From the NCBI GenBank assembly GCA_020345765.1, contig CP070770.1, positions 1,401,564 through 1,453,764 on the forward strand: a stretch of DNA of 52,201 bases, written 5' to 3'. Shown here piece after piece: positions 43,495 to 51,206 of this stretch. The translations under genes were made by a program, and so were the position numbers. The notes beneath the pieces were generated by a model. That model had not been told where the DNA came from, ran no database searches, and saw nothing but the letters and a program-made list of their open reading frames with translations. Positions within the stretch are counted from its first letter, which is position 1, and each line of letters opens with the position of its first letter. The stretch is from Deltaproteobacteria bacterium. Its GTDB lineage: Bacteria; Desulfobacterota; G020345765.

Positions 43495-44439
43495 CTAAAA
43501 CTTCTTTATATGCATTCCTCTTTTAAATTGCTCAACACTTTTAATTCTCTCCGACAGATCAATCTCCAGAAAGCACGAAGGTGAAAGGATCAGTTGGTTA
43601 CCCCCAACCATACGGTAACCATCTACCGGGGTATGTCCGTATACTGCCAGAAAGCATTTATTTCCATCCTGGCTCAGGGCATCCAGAAATGCTCGGGCAT
43701 CCTCTTGGTTATAGTTTCTATTCCACAGGAGATTGCCCAGGATGGTGTTATCCCGAAATTCATACGGATCGATATCCGCAAAATCATCATAATCAATCAT
43801 GTTGGTTTCATAAATCAGATCTACTTCATTAATAACGACAGCACGAACCGGACCGCTATGGGAGATGGCAATGCCATTGTCGGTCTTAACCAATAGGGGG
43901 AGGCTCCGAAAAAACTCCCTATATTTCTTCATCTTATCCGGGCTCAATCTGTACTCAAAAGCGAGGGTCTGATTCACGCCGTGTTTGCTGACATTAGGAC
44001 CACCAATATAGGAATGCTCATGATCGCCTAACAGCGGGATAACCCTTTTCCGATATCTTTTTTTAAGTTTAATCAAGTCATCCAGCACCTTCTCTGATTC
44101 ATCCTGATACCCGGGAGAACCGTGGATATAATCCCCCAGCAGCACCAGATAACAATCTTTGCCGCTTCCGAGAAAGATCTCTTTTATCCGGGAGTAATCC
44201 TTCCAGTTCCCGTGTATGTCAGCAAATACCTTTAGATTTCCTTTTCGGGGGAGACTTACAACTCTCCTGTCTTTTGCCGCTGCCTCATTATTTTCTGCTA
44301 AGCAATCGACTAATACCGATTCCAATCGCTTGATTAACTCCTGTTGAAGGAGCGTTTTCCCCTCCCCTAAAAGGGCATTAAGCTCTTTCTTATACCTTTT
44401 CTCTATTTTTTTTATCCTATCATTCATCATTCTTTTCAC
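43495..44439 (-). CDS. PPP-type metallophosphatase (calcineurin-like)
   Basis: This 314-aa protein has an N-terminal charged helical region (1-55), then a metallophosphoesterase core. The motifs are FADIHGNW (Asp74, His76), LLGDYIHG (Asp103), LLGDHEHS (139-142), ISHSG (His194) and YGHTP (His269). The order and spacing are those of PPP serine/threonine or diadenosine-tetraphosphate phosphatases. The third motif reads GDHE instead of GNHE, replacing the bridging Asn with Asp. Encoded last in a four-gene operon with a protein kinase, it is probably the opposing phosphatase. It overlaps the preceding gene by 20 bp. Confidence 0.88.
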   Translation of the reverse strand: MKRMMNDRIKKIEKRYKKELNALLGEGKTLLQQELIKRLESVLVDCLAENNEAAAKDRRVVSLPRKGNLKVFADIHGNWKDYSRIKEIFLGSGKDCYLVLLGDYIHGSPGYQDESEKVLDDLIKLKKRYRKRVIPLLGDHEHSYIGGPNVSKHGVNQTLAFEYRLSPDKMKKYREFFRSLPLLVKTDNGIAISHSGPVRAVVINEVDLIYETNMIDYDDFADIDPYEFRDNTILGNLLWNRNYNQEDARAFLDALSQDGNKCFLAVYGHTPVDGYRMVGGNQLILSPSCFLEIDLSERIKSVEQFKRGMHIKKF

Positions 44440-45250
44440 TTATTTTAGAAGTTGTAACCAGGATTAAGTTCTGATAACGATGACCACGCAGGCTGCCCAT
44501 TCCGATAAGCGCTGATTGCTTTGGTTTATTAATGTCAAAAAGGGATACATGTCTTATCCGGCGGGTCTCCTCATCAGCGGGGTGAGGATCATATTTCACC
44601 TTTCCCTCTTCCCGGTCAGGAAATGCCGTGGAGTTATATCGGGTAAAAATCACTACTTGTTTCTTTTGTTGATAAGCTTCCCGGAGATGCTCATAGTATT
44701 GAGAGAATTCCTCGGCTGATAAAACTTCCTTCCCCGAGAGGTCATCCAATATGAGCTCGGTCCTTAATTTATCGATCACCTCCTCGATATCTCTCCCCAA
44801 AAGGGTAACCGAGGATCCGTTGGTACTGGCCGAGTCTGACCAGTAGAGATAGACGCTCTCATCCTTAACCTCTTTTACATAAAAAAACCCCTGACATTTT
44901 TCTTCTCGCAGTCCGCTGATATCATTATCATTAAATCGATTTAGGCTGAGTTGCGGGTAAGCAGGATCCTCCGCTGTCCTTCCGCAGGCAGCTACCCCTA
45001 CTCCGGGTAGTTCAAGGTACTTTCCAAATTCCTCATAAATGGCATGATTGGAACTGGCATCAATGAGTTCATTCAGACGAATGAAAGGCTCTTCTTCCCC
45101 ACTCCCGTGAAGAAAAGTAAGGCGTCCTGCTTCACTAAGATGGGCAAAGTAGGCATAGATATCTTTGGGCGATTTGATAATCTGCCCCCCCCGGAAAGAA
45201 GGAATCTCTTGAGGGCGGCTGATTAATGTATCCTCAAATTTCTTAACCAT
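44420..45250 (-). CDS. Unknown protein with degenerate FHA-like segment
   Basis: This 276-aa protein belongs to no family I recognise by overall sequence. Residues about 98-165 can be laid on an FHA phosphothreonine-binding domain: LSLNRFNDNDI matches GRxxxxDI, and 24 residues later SDSASTNGSSV matches DxxSxNGTxV, with correct spacing. The Gly before Arg is Asn104, and the usual Ser of the SxxH motif is Cys119, so phosphopeptide binding may be altered or lost. Flanking regions (1-95, 170-276) are mixed alpha/beta without motifs. It lies 2 bp after the kinase gene and overlaps the phosphatase gene, making it a likely adaptor or substrate. Confidence 0.7.
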   Translation of the reverse strand: MVKKFEDTLISRPQEIPSFRGGQIIKSPKDIYAYFAHLSEAGRLTFLHGSGEEEPFIRLNELIDASSNHAIYEEFGKYLELPGVGVAACGRTAEDPAYPQLSLNRFNDNDISGLREEKCQGFFYVKEVKDESVYLYWSDSASTNGSSVTLLGRDIEEVIDKLRTELILDDLSGKEVLSAEEFSQYYEHLREAYQQKKQVVIFTRYNSTAFPDREEGKVKYDPHPADEETRRIRHVSLFDINKPKQSALIGMGSLRGHRYQNLILVTTSKISEKNDE

Positions 45251-45252
45251 CT

Positions 45253-46590
45253 TTAACCCCTGGAATCATCCACTCTTCCCACGGAGGTGTCTTCTACCGA
45301 TTGTTCCATCACCTCCGAAGTGCTTCTATGGTAAAAATGTTCCCGCTCCTCGCGGGCATATCTCATGAAGTCATGGATCACACTTTTATATTCAGCCAAC
45401 AGGATTCCTCCCTTCCGCAAATAATTAGAGATATCAGAGGCGAGTTCTCTTGCGGTCTGATACCTTTTTTTCGGGTCTCTCTTAATACATTTTGCTACTA
45501 TCTTCTGGATCTCATTGGTAATCAGCGGATTATAGTCTCTCAGAGAATTGGTTTTACCCTTTCTGATCAAATAGACTAAGTGGTCACCCCTCCCGGAAGG
45601 GCTCACAAAAGGAAGCCGGGCAGCAAGCAGCTTATACATAGTGACCCCTAAAGAATAAATATCGTCCCGGGGATCGAGAATAATCTTCTTTCCCGGCTTC
45701 ATTCCGACAAACTCCCCCGCGGCATTAAAATCGGCACAATCCATGATCATAGGGGAGGCATAGGCCAGGCTGGTGCTGAAAACATCTGAGGTCTGGAACT
45801 CGTCTGAGTCCGGATAGTATCTCTCCGCGCTACCAAAATCAGCTATCTTTATCGCCCCCCCAGTATAACCTACTATCATGTTTTCCGGTTTTATATCCCG
45901 ATTTACTACCCCCCGACTGTGTATATGATCCAGACCCAAGGCAGCATAGTAGCCAATGGAAAGTACCACCAAGGGATCCAACGGTTCCGGCTGTGTTTCC
46001 ATCCTCCTCTGGTCACCCAAGATACTATTGAGATCGGTCCCATCCACCAATTCTTCGATGATCCAGAGCCCGTCACGGGTCCTGACCGAACGGTAAACCT
46101 GAACGATATTCTCGTGGTTCAGGAGGGAGTGAAGCCTCATTTCTTTCTCAAAATCCTCCAGGGTTATATTCTCTTCTTTAGAATTTGCCCTTTCATAAGA
46201 AAGGTATTTGGCCGCTACCAGCCTTACATAAGAGCTTAACCCGGACTGAGCAGTAATACTCTCAACATCTGAGGTATTGTGGACTGGATTTCCCCTGCTT
46301 AATTTCTCCTTGAGTTTAGTAATCTCACCTTTTAGATCCTTGATCTCGGGAAGAAACTCTATCTTGTCAACCTTTTGCAGACGCTCCAGGCGTCGGAAAT
46401 CCTGGATGAGCTGATGTTCAATGGTCGAGGTGCGGAGGAGAAGATCAACTAATCTCTTCAGATCCGGTCTTGGAACTATTATTTGAATCGCCTTAAAAAC
46501 CTCGGCCATTTTCCCATGGCCGATCTTCCCGAGGATAACGCAGTCCTCAAGCTCATACCCGGGCTTAATTTCTACCGAGGATCTATTCAT
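45253..46590 (-). CDS. Hanks-type Ser/Thr protein kinase with long N-lobe insertion
   Basis: This 445-aa kinase has a glycine loop GKIGHGKMAEVFKA (21-34). The ATP-anchoring Lys is Lys128 (RLVAAKYL), so about 85 residues, partly coiled-coil (RRLERLQKVDKIEFLPEIKD), are inserted between strands beta2 and beta3. The catalytic loop is NRDIKPEN (230-237), Asn replacing the His of HRD. DFG (251-253) is intact, APE appears as ASP (278-280), and DIYSLG (310-315) follows. Catalytic Lys, Asp232, Asn237 and Asp251 remain, so activity is expected. There is no membrane helix; a polar tail (400-445) follows the kinase fold. It lies 1 bp after the unknown 375-aa gene and 2 bp before the FHA-like gene. Confidence 0.93.
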   Translation of the reverse strand: MNRSSVEIKPGYELEDCVILGKIGHGKMAEVFKAIQIIVPRPDLKRLVDLLLRTSTIEHQLIQDFRRLERLQKVDKIEFLPEIKDLKGEITKLKEKLSRGNPVHNTSDVESITAQSGLSSYVRLVAAKYLSYERANSKEENITLEDFEKEMRLHSLLNHENIVQVYRSVRTRDGLWIIEELVDGTDLNSILGDQRRMETQPEPLDPLVVLSIGYYAALGLDHIHSRGVVNRDIKPENMIVGYTGGAIKIADFGSAERYYPDSDEFQTSDVFSTSLAYASPMIMDCADFNAAGEFVGMKPGKKIILDPRDDIYSLGVTMYKLLAARLPFVSPSGRGDHLVYLIRKGKTNSLRDYNPLITNEIQKIVAKCIKRDPKKRYQTARELASDISNYLRKGGILLAEYKSVIHDFMRYAREEREHFYHRSTSEVMEQSVEDTSVGRVDDSRG

Positions 46591-46591
46591 T

Positions 46592-47719
46592 TCAATCCAG
46601 ATCCCTGATCACGGAGACTAAATCAGGCAGAGGCTTGGCTTCTGCCTGTTCAATCGGAATTACCTTGACCCTATTATCGTTTTCCCGGTAAGCGTTGGCA
46701 TTAATATAGGCAGCATAAATATCGGCCTCCTTCTTACTCCCGACCAGAGCTATAATGAATTTATTCGGATTTTCCTCAGCAAACTGGTTGAGTACATAGG
46801 AAACCGTATACTGTTCTCCCCTTTTTGTCCTCGAGATAAACAAGGAGGAGATAGTCTGTTCTAATGAGCTATCTACTTTCCCTTCTGCTACTGCGAAAAA
46901 ATCCCGGGGGAAGAAGCTTTTTGAATCACTCACATTAGCCGTAATTTGATAGATCTTTTTCTCTGATTTGTCTGATGTTCTCCGCTGGGCTGATCTAATT
47001 TCGGAGGCATAATCGGCTATCGCCAGAATAACTGTATTGTTACACACATAATCTCGATATTCTTGGTTATCTTCTAGAAAGGTATACCGGCGCAGAACCT
47101 CATCGAACTTTTTCCTCTGTTCAGAACCATGACCAAAAAAATCCTGGCCGTATTCCTTCTCCAATAGAGGAACCAATTCCTCCAGGAATACCTGGGAGAG
47201 TCTCTGGATATGACCCAGATCCAGTCCGAGTCTCTTGGCGCATTTCAATGGGACAGGAGAAGGGGGTCTTAATCGGAGCCGACTGTAAAGAAGCAGCCAG
47301 ATTGCCTGCTGACGAGCAGTTTGGGGCGTATTCGTAGAATCCTGAAGTGCTTCTAAATCGAGCATAATCTTTCCAAAGGCATTATAATCGCCGTGCCCGA
47401 TTACCAATTCTCCTCTCTTAAGTATGGGGCAGTTGCGGTCAACATAGGCCGAGTAGCTGACAGAACCAATCGGAACCCGCTCCCTTATGGTATTGATAAC
47501 TTCCTTGGGAAAGCTTCTGATTAATCTTCTTACTGCTGAGGCATACTTTTTCCTGAATTTCCTCTCCCTTTCCATAATTATATGGGTGGACTGCCATAGC
47601 GGGGTTGTATCACGGACAGGAGACCCGTTTTCCTTCTCCCGGTGAACCTTCTCGACAATCTGGTCAAAGCTCAGGACGGGCTCAGCTTTTTGGTTAACTA
47701 TGTCCTCTTCTTTAGCCAT
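46592..47719 (-). CDS. Unknown protein, first gene of kinase-phosphatase operon
   Basis: I do not recognise this 375-aa protein. The N-terminal 90 residues are basic and helical (RERKFRKKYASAVRRLIRSFPKE). The middle (about 130-260) is helical, with a run RLRLRPPSPVPLKCAKRLGLDLG. The C-terminal third (about 265-370) looks alpha/beta, with FIIALVGSKKEADIYAAYINANAYR suggesting a Rossmann-like strand-helix unit. There is no signal peptide or membrane helix. It is separated from the kinase gene by 1 bp, so it should be made in step with it and is a candidate substrate or effector. Confidence 0.75.
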   Translation of the reverse strand: MAKEEDIVNQKAEPVLSFDQIVEKVHREKENGSPVRDTTPLWQSTHIIMERERKFRKKYASAVRRLIRSFPKEVINTIRERVPIGSVSYSAYVDRNCPILKRGELVIGHGDYNAFGKIMLDLEALQDSTNTPQTARQQAIWLLLYSRLRLRPPSPVPLKCAKRLGLDLGHIQRLSQVFLEELVPLLEKEYGQDFFGHGSEQRKKFDEVLRRYTFLEDNQEYRDYVCNNTVILAIADYASEIRSAQRRTSDKSEKKIYQITANVSDSKSFFPRDFFAVAEGKVDSSLEQTISSLFISRTKRGEQYTVSYVLNQFAEENPNKFIIALVGSKKEADIYAAYINANAYRENDNRVKVIPIEQAEAKPLPDLVSVIRDLD

Positions 47720-47810
47720 CTTTCTAATCCAAGGCTACTTTAAGATTACCACCTTCTCCCATTCATTTCAACAACAAAGCTCGAAAAGGAATTTGCGTTG
47801 TAGCATTCTT

Positions 47811-47949
47811 TCGTCCCCCTCCCCTTATTCCCCTCCCACCTGGGGAGGGGAATCCCGTTCTAAACCCCTCGGCCTTACTCGGGAAAGGAATGGGAGAATA
47901 CTATAAAGTTTCCTCCCCATTGACGGGGAAGGAAAAAGGTGGGGGTGAA
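47811..47949. repeat. MITE-like palindromic intergenic repeat
   Basis: The ends are inverted-repeat-like (TCGTCCCCCTCCCC on the left, GGTGGGGGTGA on the right). Inside, TTCCCCTCCC (47828-47837) pairs with GGGAGGGGAA (47843-47852), and TTTCCTCCCC pairs with GGGGAAGGAAA at 47910-47937. The element fills much of the 442-bp gap between the kinase operon and the PadR gene. The rest (47950-48090) shows no gene. Confidence 0.55.
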
Positions 47950-48095
47950 TTTCTGCCTTCCTATAAACAGGCGGGGCTCAGGACCGGCCCGTCGAAGGTT
48001 AGCCTTTTCCCCTCGCTATTTCATCTAACTACATGAAATTAAACATAAATTATAACTCAGCAATAAATTTTTTAAGGAAGAATTTCAGATTTTAC

Positions 48096-48125
48096 TTGAC
48101 AAGTTTTTCAAGATCAATATATTAT
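48096..48125 (+). promoter_or_regulatory. Sigma-70-type promoter of the PadR gene
   Basis: Perfect TTGACA (48096-48101), an 18-bp spacer and TATTAT (48120-48125). The operator-like palindrome begins at the next base, so repressor binding would block open-complex formation. Confidence 0.72.
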
Positions 48126-48153
48126 AGTAAAATTTTAATATTAAAATTTTACT
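48126..48153. promoter_or_regulatory. Perfect 28-bp palindrome, probable PadR operator
   Basis: The half-site AGTAAAATTTTAAT (48126-48139) is followed immediately by its exact reverse complement (48140-48153), with no spacer. It covers the predicted transcription start and ends 8 bp before the ATG, in place of a normal ribosome binding site. Autorepression by the downstream PadR protein is the simplest reading. Confidence 0.8.
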
Positions 48154-48161
48154 AAAAAGAA

Positions 48162-48695
48162 ATGGCCAAGGAATCGATAGCCAGGAATTTAATGTTGTTG
48201 GGCTTATTGAAGGACGGGCCTAAACACGGATATGAAATTAAGAAATTAGTAGATGAAGTAATGAGTGGGTTTACCGGGATAAGCTCCCAATCTATTTATT
48301 ACCCTTTAAAAGAATTGGAGAAGAAAGGATTTCTTACAAAGACCGTAGGCCGTTCGGGAAAGCGTCCGGAAAAGTATGTTTACTCAATCACCGAAAAAGG
48401 CGAAGAAGAATTTGGTAAGTTATTGAGCAAAAACTTGCTTATAATCCAGCGGCCCTATTTAAATCTTGATCTATCTCTATATTTCCTTCATCATGCGAAG
48501 CCAGAAGCGGTAAAGAGAAGACTTGCGAGCAGACTGAATGGTCTAAGGAAAGTGGAAAAATGGATAGTAGATGAACAAAAGAATCTCCAAAAGAATAAGT
48601 CCCTGCATCACATGGTTGTTATTACGGAACATATGATGGAGATGATTAAATTAGAGATAAATTTTACTCAAAGACTGTTAAAACAATTTACTTAA
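48162..48695 (+). CDS. PadR-family transcriptional regulator
   Basis: This 177-aa regulator has the PadR winged helix at the N-terminus (MLLGLLKDGPKHGYEIKKLV; SSQSIYYPLKELEKKGFL; YSITEKGEEEF, residues 10-85). A C-terminal helical dimerisation domain follows (about 95-177), of the longer PadR-s1/VirA-like type. No strong ribosome binding site is visible before ATG 48162. PadR repressors usually control a neighbouring efflux system and their own gene. Here an RND exporter gene starts 91 bp downstream on the same strand. Confidence 0.92.
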   Translation: MAKESIARNLMLLGLLKDGPKHGYEIKKLVDEVMSGFTGISSQSIYYPLKELEKKGFLTKTVGRSGKRPEKYVYSITEKGEEEFGKLLSKNLLIIQRPYLNLDLSLYFLHHAKPEAVKRRLASRLNGLRKVEKWIVDEQKNLQKNKSLHHMVVITEHMMEMIKLEINFTQRLLKQFT

Positions 48696-48701
48696 GATAT
48701 C

Positions 48702-48740
48702 AGCGGGGTCGGGTCGACAGAGACGTCGGCCCCTACATTC
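48702..48740. repeat. Small GC-rich imperfect hairpin between padR and the RND gene
   Basis: The stretch GCGGGGTCGGGTCGACAG...GACGTCGGCCCCTAC can fold imperfectly and resembles the short GTAGGGGC-type repeats common in environmental genomes. It could lower read-through from padR to the exporter gene. The arms are imperfect. Confidence 0.35.
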
Positions 48741-48786
48741 ACTCATTATCTGGAATTAATATAGAGTAAAACAAACGGGTAATCTA

Positions 48787-51135
48787 ATGAAAAATTTCCC
48801 CAGGAAACTTGCTGAATTCGTTATCAAATTCAGAGTAGTTTTTATCTGTCTCGCAATTTTATTGACTGTCTTCTTTGTCTATCACTTGAAAGGGCTTGCC
48901 ATCCAGACTAATATCGGTGATTTCGCTCCGCAGAAGCATCCCTATATGCTTGTCCAGAATAAGTTAACCGATATATTCGGCGGATTGAATCAGGTCTCGA
49001 TTGCAATAGAGGTAAAAGAGGGCGATATATTTAACCGGGACACATTGAACAAAGTGTGCACGCTCACCGAGCAGTTATACCTCATGGATGGGATAAATGC
49101 CGGCAGAATTGTATCCCTATCGGCGCGAAAGATAAAGAAAGTGACCGCCTTTGAAGACGGCTTTAAAAAAGAAAGGCTGCTGCGTCACCCTCCTTCATCC
49201 GAGAAGGAAATGGAAGCCCTGAAGATGACCATCATGAGAAACCCGATGTTATATGGCCCTATCGTATCGAAAGATTTTAAAAGCACATTGATTCAGGCGG
49301 ATTTCGAATCGGATGTCCCGTCCCGGAGAATTTTTAATGAACTAAGAAAGATTGCCGGAGCCGAAGAGGATTCTAACACAAATATATATCTTGGGGGAAG
49401 ACCGATATTAGAGGGATGGCTTGACTTTTATATTCCCAAGATGATGAAGGTATTTGTTGGGACCCTGATCGTAATGATCATTATTCTCTATATGGCCTTC
49501 AGGTCGAAAAGAGGGGTGATCCTGCCGCTCGCATCGAGCCTGATGGCGGCTATCTGGGGGTTGGGAATACTGACCCTTTGTGGTTACCGGCTCGATCCCA
49601 CTACCATACTCGTCCCGTTTTTAATATTGGCTCTTGGGATCAGCCATTCTGTCCAGTTCATAAAACGCTATTACGAAGACGAGATGCGCAACCTTTCCGG
49701 CAAAGAAGCGGCCCGGGAGACACTGCAATCGCTCTTTATTCCCGCATTTACATCGCTGGTTACCGACGGCATTGGCTTCCTTTCTCTGTTGATAGTCCCT
49801 CTGGCAATGATCAAGAGTATGGCACTTGCCACCGGCACCGGGGTATTGAGTATTTTCTTTACCTCGGTGACCTTTATCCCCTGCGTGCTCTCTTTCCTTC
49901 CGTCCCCCAAGAAAGCAGAGGCTATCAGGGAAGAAAGATTTAATTTGCTAAACAAGGTTCTGGGGAAAATCTCGGGTGTATCAATAAACCGTTCTTCCCG
50001 GGTAGTTATCGTAGGTATCTTTATCGTATTAACCTTGATCGGATTATTTGGCGCTTCTCGAATAGTTATTGGGGATAATGAACCCGGATCCTCATCTTTA
50101 TATCAAGATTCCCCTTACAATATTTCTGAGAGGTTCATAAGCAAACAGTTTTCCGGCTCCAGTCCATATTATATCCTCGTTGAGGGTCGGGAAGAAGAGT
50201 CGCTGGTCGACCACGAAATTCTCAAAGAAATGGACTCGTTACAAGGATATTTAAAGGAACAAGTCCCTGAGGTTGGTTACACACTGTCTTTGGCAAATTA
50301 TATTAAGGGTCTTAACTTTACTATATTCGGCGGCAATCCCAAGTATCTACAGATTCCTGAAAAGAGCGGAACGATAGCCGAGTATCTTCTCCTTCACGAT
50401 ATGTCCGGTTTCCCCGGCGACTTCGATCCGGTTGTGAGCCCGGAGTATAAATATGCCAATATAAAAGTAGATATGAAAGACCATAAATCCCGGACGATAA
50501 GAAATGTCATATCGGCTACCCGGGAATGGATAGATAAGCATCACAAAAGTAAAAGTGCAGAATTCAGTTACGCTGGCGGGGATATAGGAATACTGGGTGC
50601 AATAAATGAGATAATCTCTAAAGTTTTGCCGTTAAACATACTCCAGGTATCGGTACTCGTATTTCTCTGTATATGGCTTTCATATTTATCTATTACTGCC
50701 GGAATCTTGCTTTTAATACCCCTGGCTTTTGGTGTCCTCTTTATATTTGGAGTATTGGGACTTTTAGGTATCAGCCTGACCGTTGAGATACTGCCGGTTG
50801 CCGCCCTGGGTATCGGCCTCGGCGTTGACTACGGGATCTATGTAGTAAGCAGGTTAAGACAGGAACTGAAATCAGATAAACCTTTAAAGGATGCGATCTA
50901 CGGCTCGCTGGAGACATCCGGCAAGGCCGTTTTCTTCACCGGAATGGCGATCGCTTTGGGAGTATTTTCCTGGATATTTTCCGATATTAGATTGCAGGCA
51001 AGGCTCGGTACCGTCCTTGGGTCACTTTTAATCCTGAATATGCTCAGCACATTGATCTTATTACCGACTCTGTTTTCTATCTTTAAACCAAAATTCATTT
51101 TTAAAGGAGGTGATGGAGAAAAACAATCTGAATAG
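48787..51135 (+). CDS. RND-superfamily (MMPL-like) exporter
   Basis: This 782-aa membrane protein has the duplicated RND plan. There is one helix (about 15-33), a large periplasmic loop (34-210) and five or six helices (about 217-365, including ILVPFLILALGISHSVQFIKRYYEDE). A second single helix (about 400-420), a second loop, and helices at about 615-770 with GIGLGVDYGIYVVSRLRQE follow. It belongs to the RND transporter family with MMPL/HpnN-like proteins that move lipids or hydrophobic molecules. An LolA-like periplasmic protein follows, so lipid or lipoprotein transfer to the outer membrane is a reasonable guess. Regulation by the adjacent PadR protein is inferred. Confidence 0.9.
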   Translation: MKNFPRKLAEFVIKFRVVFICLAILLTVFFVYHLKGLAIQTNIGDFAPQKHPYMLVQNKLTDIFGGLNQVSIAIEVKEGDIFNRDTLNKVCTLTEQLYLMDGINAGRIVSLSARKIKKVTAFEDGFKKERLLRHPPSSEKEMEALKMTIMRNPMLYGPIVSKDFKSTLIQADFESDVPSRRIFNELRKIAGAEEDSNTNIYLGGRPILEGWLDFYIPKMMKVFVGTLIVMIIILYMAFRSKRGVILPLASSLMAAIWGLGILTLCGYRLDPTTILVPFLILALGISHSVQFIKRYYEDEMRNLSGKEAARETLQSLFIPAFTSLVTDGIGFLSLLIVPLAMIKSMALATGTGVLSIFFTSVTFIPCVLSFLPSPKKAEAIREERFNLLNKVLGKISGVSINRSSRVVIVGIFIVLTLIGLFGASRIVIGDNEPGSSSLYQDSPYNISERFISKQFSGSSPYYILVEGREEESLVDHEILKEMDSLQGYLKEQVPEVGYTLSLANYIKGLNFTIFGGNPKYLQIPEKSGTIAEYLLLHDMSGFPGDFDPVVSPEYKYANIKVDMKDHKSRTIRNVISATREWIDKHHKSKSAEFSYAGGDIGILGAINEIISKVLPLNILQVSVLVFLCIWLSYLSITAGILLLIPLAFGVLFIFGVLGLLGISLTVEILPVAALGIGLGVDYGIYVVSRLRQELKSDKPLKDAIYGSLETSGKAVFFTGMAIALGVFSWIFSDIRLQARLGTVLGSLLILNMLSTLILLPTLFSIFKPKFIFKGGDGEKQSE

Positions 51136-51206
51136 TGAAACGAAAGTTTTAACTACTGTAATTGGAGACAAAGCGAAGTAATCCTATTTTTTGAAAGGAG
51201 GAATAG

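Noticed and set aside
43495..47719. Reading the kinase operon as a phage-defence system
   Set aside because: No nuclease, toxin, NTPase or other known effector domain was seen, and no defence genes adjoin; signalling is the safer description.
47811..48090. Possible tRNA or structured RNA in the 442-bp gap
   Set aside because: The hairpins do not form a cloverleaf and no T-loop or anticodon arm pattern was found.
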